Shown: positions 1 to 6,232 of the stretch, piece after piece
How the letters are laid out: each line of letters begins with the position of its first letter
Position numbering within the stretch: position 1 is the stretch's first letter
Assembly (NCBI GenBank): GCA_958348565.1
Contig: CATVZP010000023.1
Coordinates: 1 to 26,254, forward strand
Source: an uncultured Collinsella sp.
Lineage (GTDB): Bacteria > Actinomycetota > Coriobacteriia > Coriobacteriales > Coriobacteriaceae
DNA length: 26,254 nt
Reading direction: 5' to 3'
Position numbers and translations under genes: made by a program
Notes under the pieces: generated by a model
The model's input: only the letters and a program-made list of their open reading frames with translations
Databases searched by the model: none
Told to the model about the DNA's origin: nothing

Positions 1-240
1 ATCCAGGCCAACGATATCGCCGTACTCGTCGGTATACACAAACGGTGGATAGAGGCCGCTGCCGACGTTGAGCGTCTTGAGGTCGTCGTCTTTGACCTGC
101 GAGGCGTCCAGACCTTCTAATGCAGACGTCGAGGCTTCGTCATTACGCCCAGAACAGCTAGCTATCGCTACGACAAAGGCGCTCGCCACCGCAAGCGCAA
201 CAAACAACGAAATGGCAACCGAGCGACGGGGTCTTTTCAT
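1..240 (-). CDS. Solute-binding lipoprotein of an ABC transporter, N-terminal part only
   Basis: Eighty codons read without a stop from an ATG at 240 to the left edge, so the C-terminus lies outside the window. Residues 1-28 form a lipoprotein signal: basic MKRPRR, a hydrophobic stretch, then IASC with the lipidated cysteine at residue 29. The mature part contains LNVGSGLYPPFVYTDEYGDIVGLD, which matches the first strand of bacterial family 3 extracellular solute-binding proteins (polar amino acid or similar ligands). A GGAG lies about 4 bases before the ATG. The protein would sit on the outer face of the membrane and deliver substrate to an ABC permease. The permease and ATPase are not visible, and the ligand cannot be read from this fragment. 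Confidence 0.75.
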   Translation of the reverse strand, partial: MKRPRRSVAISLFVALAVASAFVVAIASCSGRNDEASTSALEGLDASQVKDDDLKTLNVGSGLYPPFVYTDEYGDIVGLD

Positions 241-337
241 CGAGCTCCAGACGATCCTGTTTACAGACTGAAATGGTAAAAAATAATAGCAAACAAAACC
301 ACACGAGCGCCCAATGGTTACAGGCGTTTTACCATGC

Positions 338-369
338 GGGGCCTTCCAGCCGACTTGGCAGAAGGCCCC
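338..369 (-). terminator. Hairpin downstream of the aminotransferase
   Basis: Nine-base arms GGGGCCTTC (338-346) and GAAGGCCCC (361-369) form a GC-rich hairpin 15 bases past the aminotransferase stop codon. No U-tract follows on the minus strand, so termination is inferred from position and stem strength only. Confidence 0.5.
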
Positions 370-384
370 ACATGCAGTGCTCAC

Positions 385-1599
385 TTACCGCGCATTAAAA
401 ACGTAGCGGTCCAGGCGGTCGCACGCTTCCCTTACGCGCGAAAGCGGCAGCGCCAGATTCACGCGAATGTGGCAGGGCCCGTGGAACGGGCGGCCGTCCT
501 GATACCCCACGCCCACGCGCGCCCCCTCGTCGAGCAGCCACTGAATATCGCGGCCATGTTCGCGACACCACTCGGTGCAGTCCAGAAACACCATGTACGT
601 GCCCTGAGGACGTGAATAGGACACGCCCTCAAAATGCTCATCCACGTAATCGCAGAAGTACTCGATATTACCGGCAAGCACCTGGTTGAGCTCGTCCACC
701 CACTCGTAGCCCTGCGGCTGGTAGGCACCGATAAGCGCATGCATGGAGAGGACGTTCATCTCGTTGTAGTGGGTCTTGTTGGACACGGCGCACACGCGGT
801 CGCGCAGCGTCTCGTTGTAGACGATGTGGTAGCTGCCGACCAGACCTGCCAGGTTAAACGTCTTGCTCGGCGCATAGAGGGCAACCGTGCGCATGCGGGC
901 ATCCTCGCTCACCGACTGCGTCGGGATATGCTTGTGTCCCGGCAGGATGATATCGGACCAAATCTCGTCCGAGATCACCACGCAATCGTGCTGGCGATAG
1001 ATGTCCATGGCGCGCTCGATCTCGTCGCGCTCCCATACGCGGCCGCAGGGATTGTGCGGCGAGCAGAACACCGCAGCATGAACGTGGTTTTGGGCGAGCT
1101 TGCACTCCATGTCCTCAAAGTCCATGCGCCACACGCCCTGGTCGTCGAGTTTAAGCGGGCTGTGGACAATACGATAGCCCGCGGCTTCGATAGACTTGGT
1201 AAAACCAATGTAGGTGGGGCTGTGGACCAGCACCGCATCGCCCGGCTGGACATACGCGCGCAACGTCGACACGACGCCGCCCAGCACGCCGTTTTCGTAG
1301 CCGATATGCTCCGGCGCCAGACCCTCGACGCCGTTGCGGCGGCTCTGCCATTCGATGATGCGGTCGAAATACTCGGGGCGCGGGTTAAAGTAGCCAAACA
1401 TGGGATGCTGAGCGCGCTGAATGATGTGCTCCTGGACCGTGGGCACCGTGGCAAAGTTCATATCCGCCACCCACATGGGAATGCGGTCGAAGCCCTCGTC
1501 GGGTGCGTTCGGAGCCATACCGGGGATCTCGCCCCAGGAGTCAACGGCGATGGAGTCCATGCCGTGGCGGTCGATAAGCGAGCTAAAGTCGTATTTCAT
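385..1599 (-). CDS. MalY/PatB-type PLP-dependent aminotransferase / C-S lyase
   Basis: A 404-aa fold-type I PLP enzyme of the MalY/PatB group, which contains cystathionine beta-lyases and related aminotransferases acting in the cytoplasm on sulfur amino acids. Visible motifs: the N-terminal PMWVADMNF (about residues 41-49) typical of MalY/PatB, FGYF near 68, SPHNPCGR (180-187), the PLP-contacting SDEIWSD (210-216), and SKTFNLAGL, whose lysine (about 246) should carry PLP. I chose the ATG at 1599 over the one at 1668 because GGGAG sits 6 bases upstream and the protein then begins MKYDFSSLIDRHG, the usual start in this family. The TrmO gene lies upstream on the same strand, 111 bases away. The exact substrate (cystathionine, cysteine or another amino acid) cannot be decided from sequence alone. 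Confidence 0.88.
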   Translation of the reverse strand: MKYDFSSLIDRHGMDSIAVDSWGEIPGMAPNAPDEGFDRIPMWVADMNFATVPTVQEHIIQRAQHPMFGYFNPRPEYFDRIIEWQSRRNGVEGLAPEHIGYENGVLGGVVSTLRAYVQPGDAVLVHSPTYIGFTKSIEAAGYRIVHSPLKLDDQGVWRMDFEDMECKLAQNHVHAAVFCSPHNPCGRVWERDEIERAMDIYRQHDCVVISDEIWSDIILPGHKHIPTQSVSEDARMRTVALYAPSKTFNLAGLVGSYHIVYNETLRDRVCAVSNKTHYNEMNVLSMHALIGAYQPQGYEWVDELNQVLAGNIEYFCDYVDEHFEGVSYSRPQGTYMVFLDCTEWCREHGRDIQWLLDEGARVGVGYQDGRPFHGPCHIRVNLALPLSRVREACDRLDRYVFNAR

Positions 1600-1710
1600 G
1601 CTGAACTCCCGTGCAAAGTGATTGTTTTGGTAGGCGTTATTGTCCACCAGCGTGGGCGGTTTTGGCACGGAGTTTGGCGCTTAATTTGACGGGTGCGGAC
1701 GAATGGCTGG

Positions 1711-2457
1711 TTAGTCTTGCGCGTCGTTGACGGCGACTACGGTTAGCTGGGTTTCGTCGACCGTAAAAGATACGTCGAGCCCGGCGAAGGCCAGGTGATA
1801 GACGCGGTTTGGCTCGTGCTTGCTGCCCGCGCGGCGCGGATCTTGGCGTAGAACCTCGACCAAGCCAGAAATCTTTGTAGGCGGGACGATATCCTGCAGC
1901 GCTTGCGGGAACTCGATGTCGAGCTCTTGCCACGGAGCATCCTCAATCCAGCCGCCGGTCGCATCCGGGTGGCAGTCCGCAAACGGGATGTAGGGCTTAA
2001 TGTCGTAGATGGGCGTACCGTCGCGCAGGTCGGCCCCCAGCACATGAATGATGGGGCCATCGTCGGTGAACTCGACTCGATCGAGCTTGACGCAGGTAAG
2101 TCCAATGGGATTAGGGCGAAACGGGCTGCGCGTGGCAAACACGCCCACACGTTCGGCTCCGCCCAGACGCGGCGGACGCACGGTTTTCGACCACTTGGCA
2201 TTAGTGCCGGACCTGTCTTGCGACTTGGCATCGGCAGCTATGTCCTTAGCCGTGCCGCCGGGCGTTCCGTTTTCGAAGCGCCACAGCAACCACAGGTGAG
2301 AGAAGGAATCCAAACCCTCAACCGCTGCATTGGAGGCAAATTCCGGCTCAAAGACGATGCGCCCCTGCAGATGGGGCGCCAAAAAGCTGTTGCGCGGAAT
2401 GCCGAACTTCTGCGGCAGGTCGGTATGTATGTGTGCAATAGGTTCCATGCCGGTCAT
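1711..2457 (-). CDS. trmO: TrmO (TsaA/YaeB family) tRNA N6-methyladenosine methyltransferase
   Basis: A 248-aa TrmO/UPF0066 protein. The family methylates N6 of t6A37 in some tRNAs, using S-adenosylmethionine. Visible signs are the PIAHIHTDLPQKFGIPR start, LWLLWRFE, GVFATRSPFRPNPIGLTCVKL (the signature RSPFRPNPIG loop), HVLGADLRDGTPIYDIKPYIPFAD (the family's DGTP-DIKPY motif), and a C-terminal domain with DPRR and VYHLAF. Two in-frame ATGs, 2457 and 2448, are possible and neither has a clear ribosome binding site. The reading frame stays open up to 2955, but that extension would overlap the divergent regulator gene and its promoter and shows no family similarity, so it is rejected. The gene may be transcribed together with the aminotransferase. 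Confidence 0.88.
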   Translation of the reverse strand: MTGMEPIAHIHTDLPQKFGIPRNSFLAPHLQGRIVFEPEFASNAAVEGLDSFSHLWLLWRFENGTPGGTAKDIAADAKSQDRSGTNAKWSKTVRPPRLGGAERVGVFATRSPFRPNPIGLTCVKLDRVEFTDDGPIIHVLGADLRDGTPIYDIKPYIPFADCHPDATGGWIEDAPWQELDIEFPQALQDIVPPTKISGLVEVLRQDPRRAGSKHEPNRVYHLAFAGLDVSFTVDETQLTVVAVNDAQD

Positions 2458-2530
2458 TGTACGGCATGGAGGCGCGGGGCGTTGCGCGCAATTCTTCGCC
2501 GCGGTCTCCCGTCGTGCAACCAACGGTTGC

Positions 2531-2559
2531 TTGGAAGGGTGCCTGCCGCCGCGTATGCT
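2531..2559 (+). promoter_or_regulatory. Sigma-70-type promoter for the XRE/TipAS gene
   Basis: TTGGAA (2531-2536), 17 bases, then TATGCT (2554-2559). A strong AAAGGAG ribosome binding site follows at 2578-2584, 5 bases before the ATG at 2590. Confidence 0.6.
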
Positions 2560-2589
2560 TAAGCTATCAACCAGCAGAAAGGAGCCGCT

Positions 2590-3417
2590 ATGGCCTTTGC
2601 AGAAAAGCTCATTGCCATCCGTCGCGCCCATCACCTTACCCAGGAGCAGCTCGCCGCCAAGCTCTTCGTCACACGCCAAGCCGTCAGCCGTTGGGAGCGC
2701 GGCGAAGTCACCCCGGGTATCGACATGATGAAGCTCATTGCCGCCGTAACCGGAGAGCCGTTGCCTCACCTGCTCGAAATGCCCGAGCATTATTGCCAGA
2801 GCTGCGGCATGATACTCACGCCCGACGACTGCGGTACCGATGCTGCGGGCGCCACGACCGACCATTACTGCAAGTGGTGCTACGACCACGGCAAGTACAC
2901 CTACGACACCACCATGGAGGCGATGATTGAAGATTGCGCCCCGCGGCTGGCGCAAAACACCGGCATGTCGCTCGACGAAGCCGTCTCACTCATGGGCGCC
3001 GTCCTGCCGCAACTGGAGCGCTGGCGCACCGTGCAGGAAAACGAGGAGCGCTACGGTGCCGAGGCGCGGGAGCGCTATGGCAATGAGGCTATCGATGCAG
3101 CAAACGAAGCGCTGCTGGACATGGACCCTCAGACGTGGAACGACATGAAGGAACTTGAACGCGCTATTTTGGGTCAGCTCTCGATTGCCATGGGCGACGG
3201 CGATGCGGACGGAAGCGAGGCTCGCAAGCTTGTCGCGATGCATCGTCGCTGGATTGCTCTCAACTGGGGATGCGAGCCCCAGAACGAAGCGTGCCTGGGC
3301 CTTGCCCACGGCTATCTTGCCGACCAGCGCTTTATCGACTACTACGACAAGCCCTGCGGCACCGGAGCCACGGCGTTTCTGGTCCAAGCCATCGAGTCGT
3401 CGTTGACGCGCGCATAG
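2590..3417 (+). CDS. XRE-family regulator fused to a zinc ribbon and a TipAS-like domain
   Basis: A 275-aa three-part protein. Residues about 5-60 are an XRE/Cro helix-turn-helix (LTQEQLAAKLFVTRQAVSRWERG). Residues about 66-120 are a putative zinc ribbon with cysteine pairs C69/C72 and C94/C97 (YCQSCGM, YCKWCYDHGKYTY). Residues about 150-272 resemble TipAS, the drug-binding domain of MerR-type TipA regulators (MHRRWIALNWGCEP, HGYLADQRFIDYYDK). TipAS domains bind thiopeptide and other antibiotics, so a ligand-sensing repressor or activator is the likely role; this is inference. It has its own promoter. A glutaredoxin gene follows after 51 bases on the same strand and may be co-transcribed. The domain order differs from classical TipA, where the DNA-binding part is MerR. 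Confidence 0.85.
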   Translation: MAFAEKLIAIRRAHHLTQEQLAAKLFVTRQAVSRWERGEVTPGIDMMKLIAAVTGEPLPHLLEMPEHYCQSCGMILTPDDCGTDAAGATTDHYCKWCYDHGKYTYDTTMEAMIEDCAPRLAQNTGMSLDEAVSLMGAVLPQLERWRTVQENEERYGAEARERYGNEAIDAANEALLDMDPQTWNDMKELERAILGQLSIAMGDGDADGSEARKLVAMHRRWIALNWGCEPQNEACLGLAHGYLADQRFIDYYDKPCGTGATAFLVQAIESSLTRA

Positions 3418-3468
3418 ACCGCGGCGGCTTTGGGTATTTCAATCAAAACCTCAACCGATTGGAGACCT

Positions 3469-3714
3469 ATGGCTACTAATCACGAGCTCGTGCTCTACGT
3501 TATGACCGGCTGCCCGTATTGCATAAAGGTCAAGCGATTCCTTGCCGATAACGGTGTGACCATCCCCGAGCGCAATATCTCGACCGATTCCGATGCCGAG
3601 CAGACGCTTATCGCCGTCGGCGGAAAACGCCAGGTTCCCTGCCTATTCATCGACGGCAAGCCACTCTACGAGTCGAGCGACATCATCGCGTGGGTCCAGA
3701 AGAACCTGCTCTAG
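3469..3714 (+). CDS. Glutaredoxin
   Basis: An 81-aa glutaredoxin-fold protein with the dithiol active site CPYC (residues 15-18), the cis-proline motif QVPCLFIDGKPLYESSDI and a C-terminal helix. Dithiol glutaredoxins reduce disulfides or glutathione-like mixed disulfides in the cytoplasm; the electron donor here is unknown. The ATG at 3469 is preferred over the upstream TTG at 3430 because GGAG precedes it by 4 bases and the shorter protein matches family length. It lies 51 bases after the TipAS-type regulator on the same strand, so an operon is plausible. No clear terminator follows; the 109-bp repeat begins 34 bases downstream. Confidence 0.88.
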   Translation: MATNHELVLYVMTGCPYCIKVKRFLADNGVTIPERNISTDSDAEQTLIAVGGKRQVPCLFIDGKPLYESSDIIAWVQKNLL

Positions 3715-3748
3715 CACGCGCACTCTGTCCATCCAAGGAGCCCCACCG

Positions 3749-3857
3749 ACCCAAACATGTACATCAACATCCAAAGTCGACATTTTTCGACATCTTTGGA
3801 TGCTGGTGTACAGTTTTTTGCAGAGGTAGTCATTGGGGACGTTCTTAAATGACTAGT
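3749..3857. repeat. 109-bp direct repeat, copy 1
   Basis: Aligns without gaps to 6098-6206 with three mismatches. It contains an imperfect palindrome at 3759-3811 (18-base arms starting GTAC, each with CATCCAAAG or its complement CTTTGGATG) and a REP-like hairpin at 3827-3855 (TAGTCATT / AATGACTA around GGGGACGTTCTTA). With copy 2 it brackets the genes at 4201-6086. Confidence 0.9.
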
Positions 3858-3914
3858 TGTTTGAGATGGCCTTTGGATTATGGTTGTTTGAGGCCGTCTG
3901 ACGTCTCTGGGACG

Positions 3915-3943
3915 TACTCATTGGGGACGCACTTAAATGAGTA
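3915..3943. repeat. REP-like hairpin related to the one in the 109-bp repeat
   Basis: Eight-base arms TACTCATT (3915-3922) and AATGAGTA (3936-3943) flank GGGGACGCACTTA. The hairpin at 3827-3855 has the same loop core with compensated arm changes (AGTC to ACTC, with the matching change on the other arm). The paired change supports selection for, or copying of, a folded unit. Confidence 0.7.
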
Positions 3944-3972
3944 GATAGGGATTCAGTTTCTCAAATATATAG

Positions 3973-4000
3973 AACATATGTTTGCTCTCTGTGTTATACT
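3973..4000 (+). promoter_or_regulatory. Candidate promoter with palindrome for the 428-aa gene
   Basis: TATACT at 3995-4000 is a good -10 box, but no good -35 is present at 16-18 bases. A perfect palindrome, AACATATGTT, occupies 3973-3982, where a -35 would be, and could be an operator for an activator or repressor. Confidence 0.4.
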
Positions 4001-4200
4001 CATCCCAAGGCATGAGACTGGTCGAGAGCTCCTGCGGAGGTCCCCAATGACACGCTGGAGCGAGCTCGGTAAGTAAGATCGGTGGTTACCGCACTCGCCC
4101 ATCTCAGACAGGCTGCGCTCCTGTTCGCCGTCGCCATCAAAGAACGGCGCTCACAACCAAACGTTTCCGTTATCCGTGAGTCACACAGGAGTGCATCGCT
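4001..4200 (+). other. Long untranslated leader before the 428-aa gene
   Basis: About 195 bases separate the candidate -10 from the next start codon. The stretch contains a half-copy of the REP core (GTCCCCAATGA near 4040) and two GAGCTC motifs. No convincing small gene, attenuator or riboswitch was recognised. An AGGAG at 4187-4191 serves the ATG at 4201. Confidence 0.4.
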
Positions 4201-5487
4201 ATGGCAAAAAAGATTCCAACCCTTTCACCCGACATTATTTCAAACACCTGCTCGGATATCAGCAGGATTGTCGAGGCCAAACACCTCGGCCAGAAAGGCA
4301 CCGACCATGAGGCCTCTTCGGAAGGGGCTCTGCTCATCGGGCGCCGTCTCGAGCAAGAGATTGCCGGATACCCCATTTCCAATCTAAATGGCCTACTCTC
4401 GCCCATCGCTTGCCACCTCAAGCAGCACTTTAGCCCAAGCCTGGGCCCGACCTATCTCAAGCGTTGCATAAAGCTCGCACGAACTGTTCCGGAAGACATG
4501 AGTTTTCGACCGGAGCTTGATCTAGAACACTATCAGTCGCTCGCTCGCATCGCCGACAAAGATCTGCGCTTGGATCTGATGAACGTTGCCGCTGATAACC
4601 GTTGGAGCGCATCGCGCATCGATCGTCATGCCCGCTATCGAAGTCCGCAGGACGTTTTGGATGCTTGGGAGCGCCGTGCGCTTGAATCAAATCAAGAAGT
4701 ACGGCGCTTCGCCCGCGCCTACACAGATGTCTGTGGAATCATTTCGCTCGATGAACTTATTGAGCTCTACAACTCCTGTGCCCCCAATCCAGTCTCGAGA
4801 TTTGAGATAAATGAAACTATTTGGCAAATCAGGAACGAATCGGGGCAAATCGACAATCCCTGCGTCATATCCAGAGATGGAAAACTCTATCTCATAGCGC
4901 CTGAGCTCGATGACGCTGTCGATGAAGCCCCTTATTACTACGATGACTACGGATACTCCTATCGAAAATATGAACGACGCAGCGAATACACCGGTGAAAT
5001 GCGCGCGTTGCGCGAACGGCGCGTTGGCATCAGAGTGGCAGCCATCTTCGCCGGTCACGAACGTCTTCCAATCAAAAGGCTCAGCTATGACGAAGTCATC
5101 TGCGGGCATATAAAGTGCAGCCGATCTGTCGAACGACTCAAGCAGTACGTCCTGAGAGACCCTGAGATTAAGGCATCCGATCTCCATGCAAGAGAAGATG
5201 AGTTCGATTTCATCATGACAAAGCTTTTGCGTTCCGTTGGACTCAACGGTATGCCGACAGCACAGCAAATTACCGAAGACGCAGCTTTCTTATTGATTGT
5301 CGTACGGCCCGAGTTTTACGAACGCAAGAAAACAGCCGAAGTCTCCAAGCTCCTCTCGATAATCTATGAAGACGCTCCCCTCTGGGAGTTCAACGGGCGT
5401 TCACATACCGAGCTAAAAAGCGAAGGAGTAGTGGAGCCTCCGGCGTCGGCTTTACATCGAGAAGTCCAATCAAAACAAGCCGCTTAA
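4201..5487 (+). CDS. Unrecognised 428-aa protein with DUF1016-like N-terminal region
   Basis: I do not recognise the full protein. Residues about 40-145 (LLIGRRLEQEI, then a helix-rich stretch ending SFRPELDLEHYQSLARIADKD and RWSASRIDRHARY) resemble the N-terminal winged-helix part of DUF1016/YhcG-type proteins. The PD-(D/E)XK nuclease half of that family is not apparent. Residues about 170-235 (GIISLDELIELYNSCAP...) look like a second small winged-helix fold. A tyrosine- and aspartate-rich linker (APYYYDDYGYSYRKYERRSEY) follows, and the C-terminal third is mostly helical. No signal peptide or membrane segment is seen. The start is supported by AGGAG 9 bases upstream. It lies within the 109-bp direct repeats, immediately before a toxin/antitoxin-like pair. 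A nucleic-acid-binding or defence-associated role is possible but unproven. Confidence 0.75.
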   Translation: MAKKIPTLSPDIISNTCSDISRIVEAKHLGQKGTDHEASSEGALLIGRRLEQEIAGYPISNLNGLLSPIACHLKQHFSPSLGPTYLKRCIKLARTVPEDMSFRPELDLEHYQSLARIADKDLRLDLMNVAADNRWSASRIDRHARYRSPQDVLDAWERRALESNQEVRRFARAYTDVCGIISLDELIELYNSCAPNPVSRFEINETIWQIRNESGQIDNPCVISRDGKLYLIAPELDDAVDEAPYYYDDYGYSYRKYERRSEYTGEMRALRERRVGIRVAAIFAGHERLPIKRLSYDEVICGHIKCSRSVERLKQYVLRDPEIKASDLHAREDEFDFIMTKLLRSVGLNGMPTAQQITEDAAFLLIVVRPEFYERKKTAEVSKLLSIIYEDAPLWEFNGRSHTELKSEGVVEPPASALHREVQSKQAA

Positions 5488-5500
5488 GCCTATTAACTGC

Positions 5501-5532
5501 TTGCATTTTTGTCTACAAAACTGTATACAAAA
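5501..5532 (+). promoter_or_regulatory. Promoter and palindromic operator of the toxin/antitoxin-like pair
   Basis: TTGCAT (5501-5506), 17 bases, then TATACA (5524-5529). An inverted repeat, TTTTGTCTAC (5507-5516) and GTATACAAAA (5523-5532), matches at 9 of 10 positions with a 6-base spacer and overlaps the spacer and -10 box. This is the arrangement expected for autorepression by a ribbon-helix-helix antitoxin. Confidence 0.65.
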
Positions 5533-5544
5533 AGAGAGGCCCTT

Positions 5545-5811
5545 ATGGAGCTCATCGCAATCCACCCCCACGCCCTCAAACACGGGCTGACGGAGACGGA
5601 TATCACCTGCGCCTGGAACTCCGCTTTTGCATGGTTCAGGCGTGATCTTGAAAACGGAGGTATCGATTACGTTCTCGTTGGACTTGATGGAAGAAGCCGT
5701 CTCATGGAGCTCATCGCTCGATATTGCCCCAATCGAGATGGCTACATCATTTACCACGCCCTTGTCCCTCCTACGCGCAAGGTGCTCAGGGAAATCGGGA
5801 TCGATCGATAG
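5545..5811 (+). CDS. Putative toxin of a type II toxin-antitoxin pair
   Basis: An 88-aa protein with a compact layout reminiscent of small toxins found in actinobacteria: IHPHALKHGLTETDITCAW at the N-terminus, a middle strand VLVGLDGRSRLMELIARY, and a C-terminal YIIYHALVPPTRKVLREIGI. The HALKHG and YHAL...P motifs recall BrnT-like or DUF4258-like RNase-fold toxins, but this assignment is by pattern only. The ATG at 5545 is chosen over the one at 5509 because GAGAGG lies 5 bases upstream and the upstream ATG would fall inside the promoter/operator. Its stop codon is 9 bases before the next gene, whose ribosome binding site begins on the stop codon, so the two are tightly coupled. Toxin-first order is less usual but known. 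Confidence 0.7.
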   Translation: MELIAIHPHALKHGLTETDITCAWNSAFAWFRRDLENGGIDYVLVGLDGRSRLMELIARYCPNRDGYIIYHALVPPTRKVLREIGIDR

Positions 5812-5819
5812 GAGGCGCT

Positions 5820-6086
5820 ATGGACGCTAAGCAACTCGAAAAGATGATGGGATTTGCCCCTGGAGAGTTGGAGAAAACCGCGGAAGCCTACGAAAAAGAT
5901 GAGTGGCCGAAGGGTCGCACCATCAAGCTGGGAAGGCCGCCGATTTCTGACGAGCCAAGCGTTGTTTTATCCGCACGTGTGGGTGAATCGGTCCTTGAAG
6001 CCTTTGACGCAAAAGCAAAGCGCCATGGGCAAACACGCACGGAGCGACTCAGGGAGCTCATCACGCTTGATGCAATGATTGCCTAG
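5820..6086 (+). CDS. Putative ribbon-helix-helix antitoxin
   Basis: An 88-aa acidic and basic mixed protein. The C-terminal half (PSVVLSARVGESVLEAFDAKAKRHGQTRTERLRELI) reads as a strand followed by two helices, the ribbon-helix-helix (CopG/Arc-like) DNA-binding fold. The N-terminal half (MDAKQLEKMMGFAPGELEKTAEAYEKDEWPKG) would be the toxin-binding part. GGAGG at 5811-5815 overlaps the upstream stop codon and lies 4 bases before the ATG at 5820. It probably binds and neutralises the product of the preceding gene and represses the shared promoter at the palindrome 5507-5532. The function is inferred from fold and gene order, with no experimental support. Confidence 0.72.
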   Translation: MDAKQLEKMMGFAPGELEKTAEAYEKDEWPKGRTIKLGRPPISDEPSVVLSARVGESVLEAFDAKAKRHGQTRTERLRELITLDAMIA

Positions 6087-6097
6087 TTACCCACCAC

Positions 6098-6206
6098 ACC
6101 CAAACATGTACACCAGCATCCAAAGTCGACATTTTTCGACATCTTTGGATGCTGCTGTACAGTTTTTTGCAGAGGTAGTCATTGGGGACGTTCTTAAATG
6201 ACTAGT
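6098..6206. repeat. 109-bp direct repeat, copy 2
   Basis: Same unit as 3749-3857, 2,349 bases downstream, in the same orientation, with three mismatches. The internal palindrome is at 6108-6160 and its REP-like hairpin at 6176-6204. It begins 11 bases after the antitoxin stop codon. Confidence 0.9.
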
Positions 6207-6231
6207 CGTTAAAGAACGTCCCCAATGACTA
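6176..6231. terminator. Long hairpin between convergent genes (bidirectional terminator candidate)
   Basis: TAGTCATTGGGGACGTTCTTAA (left arm, starting 6176) pairs with its complement ending at 6231, with one extra A in the right arm. It lies between the antitoxin gene and the convergent dihydrouridine synthase gene, whose stop codon begins two bases later. It is formed by the REP-like end of repeat copy 2 plus an inverted second REP core. Confidence 0.7.
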
Positions 6232-6232
6232 G

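Noticed and set aside
634..1689. 351-codon plus-strand frame opposite the aminotransferase
   Set aside because: It is the antisense of a clear PLP enzyme and has no family features or ribosome binding site.
2458..2955. N-terminal extension of the TrmO frame
   Set aside because: It would overlap the regulator gene and its promoter, and TrmO similarity starts only at about 2448.
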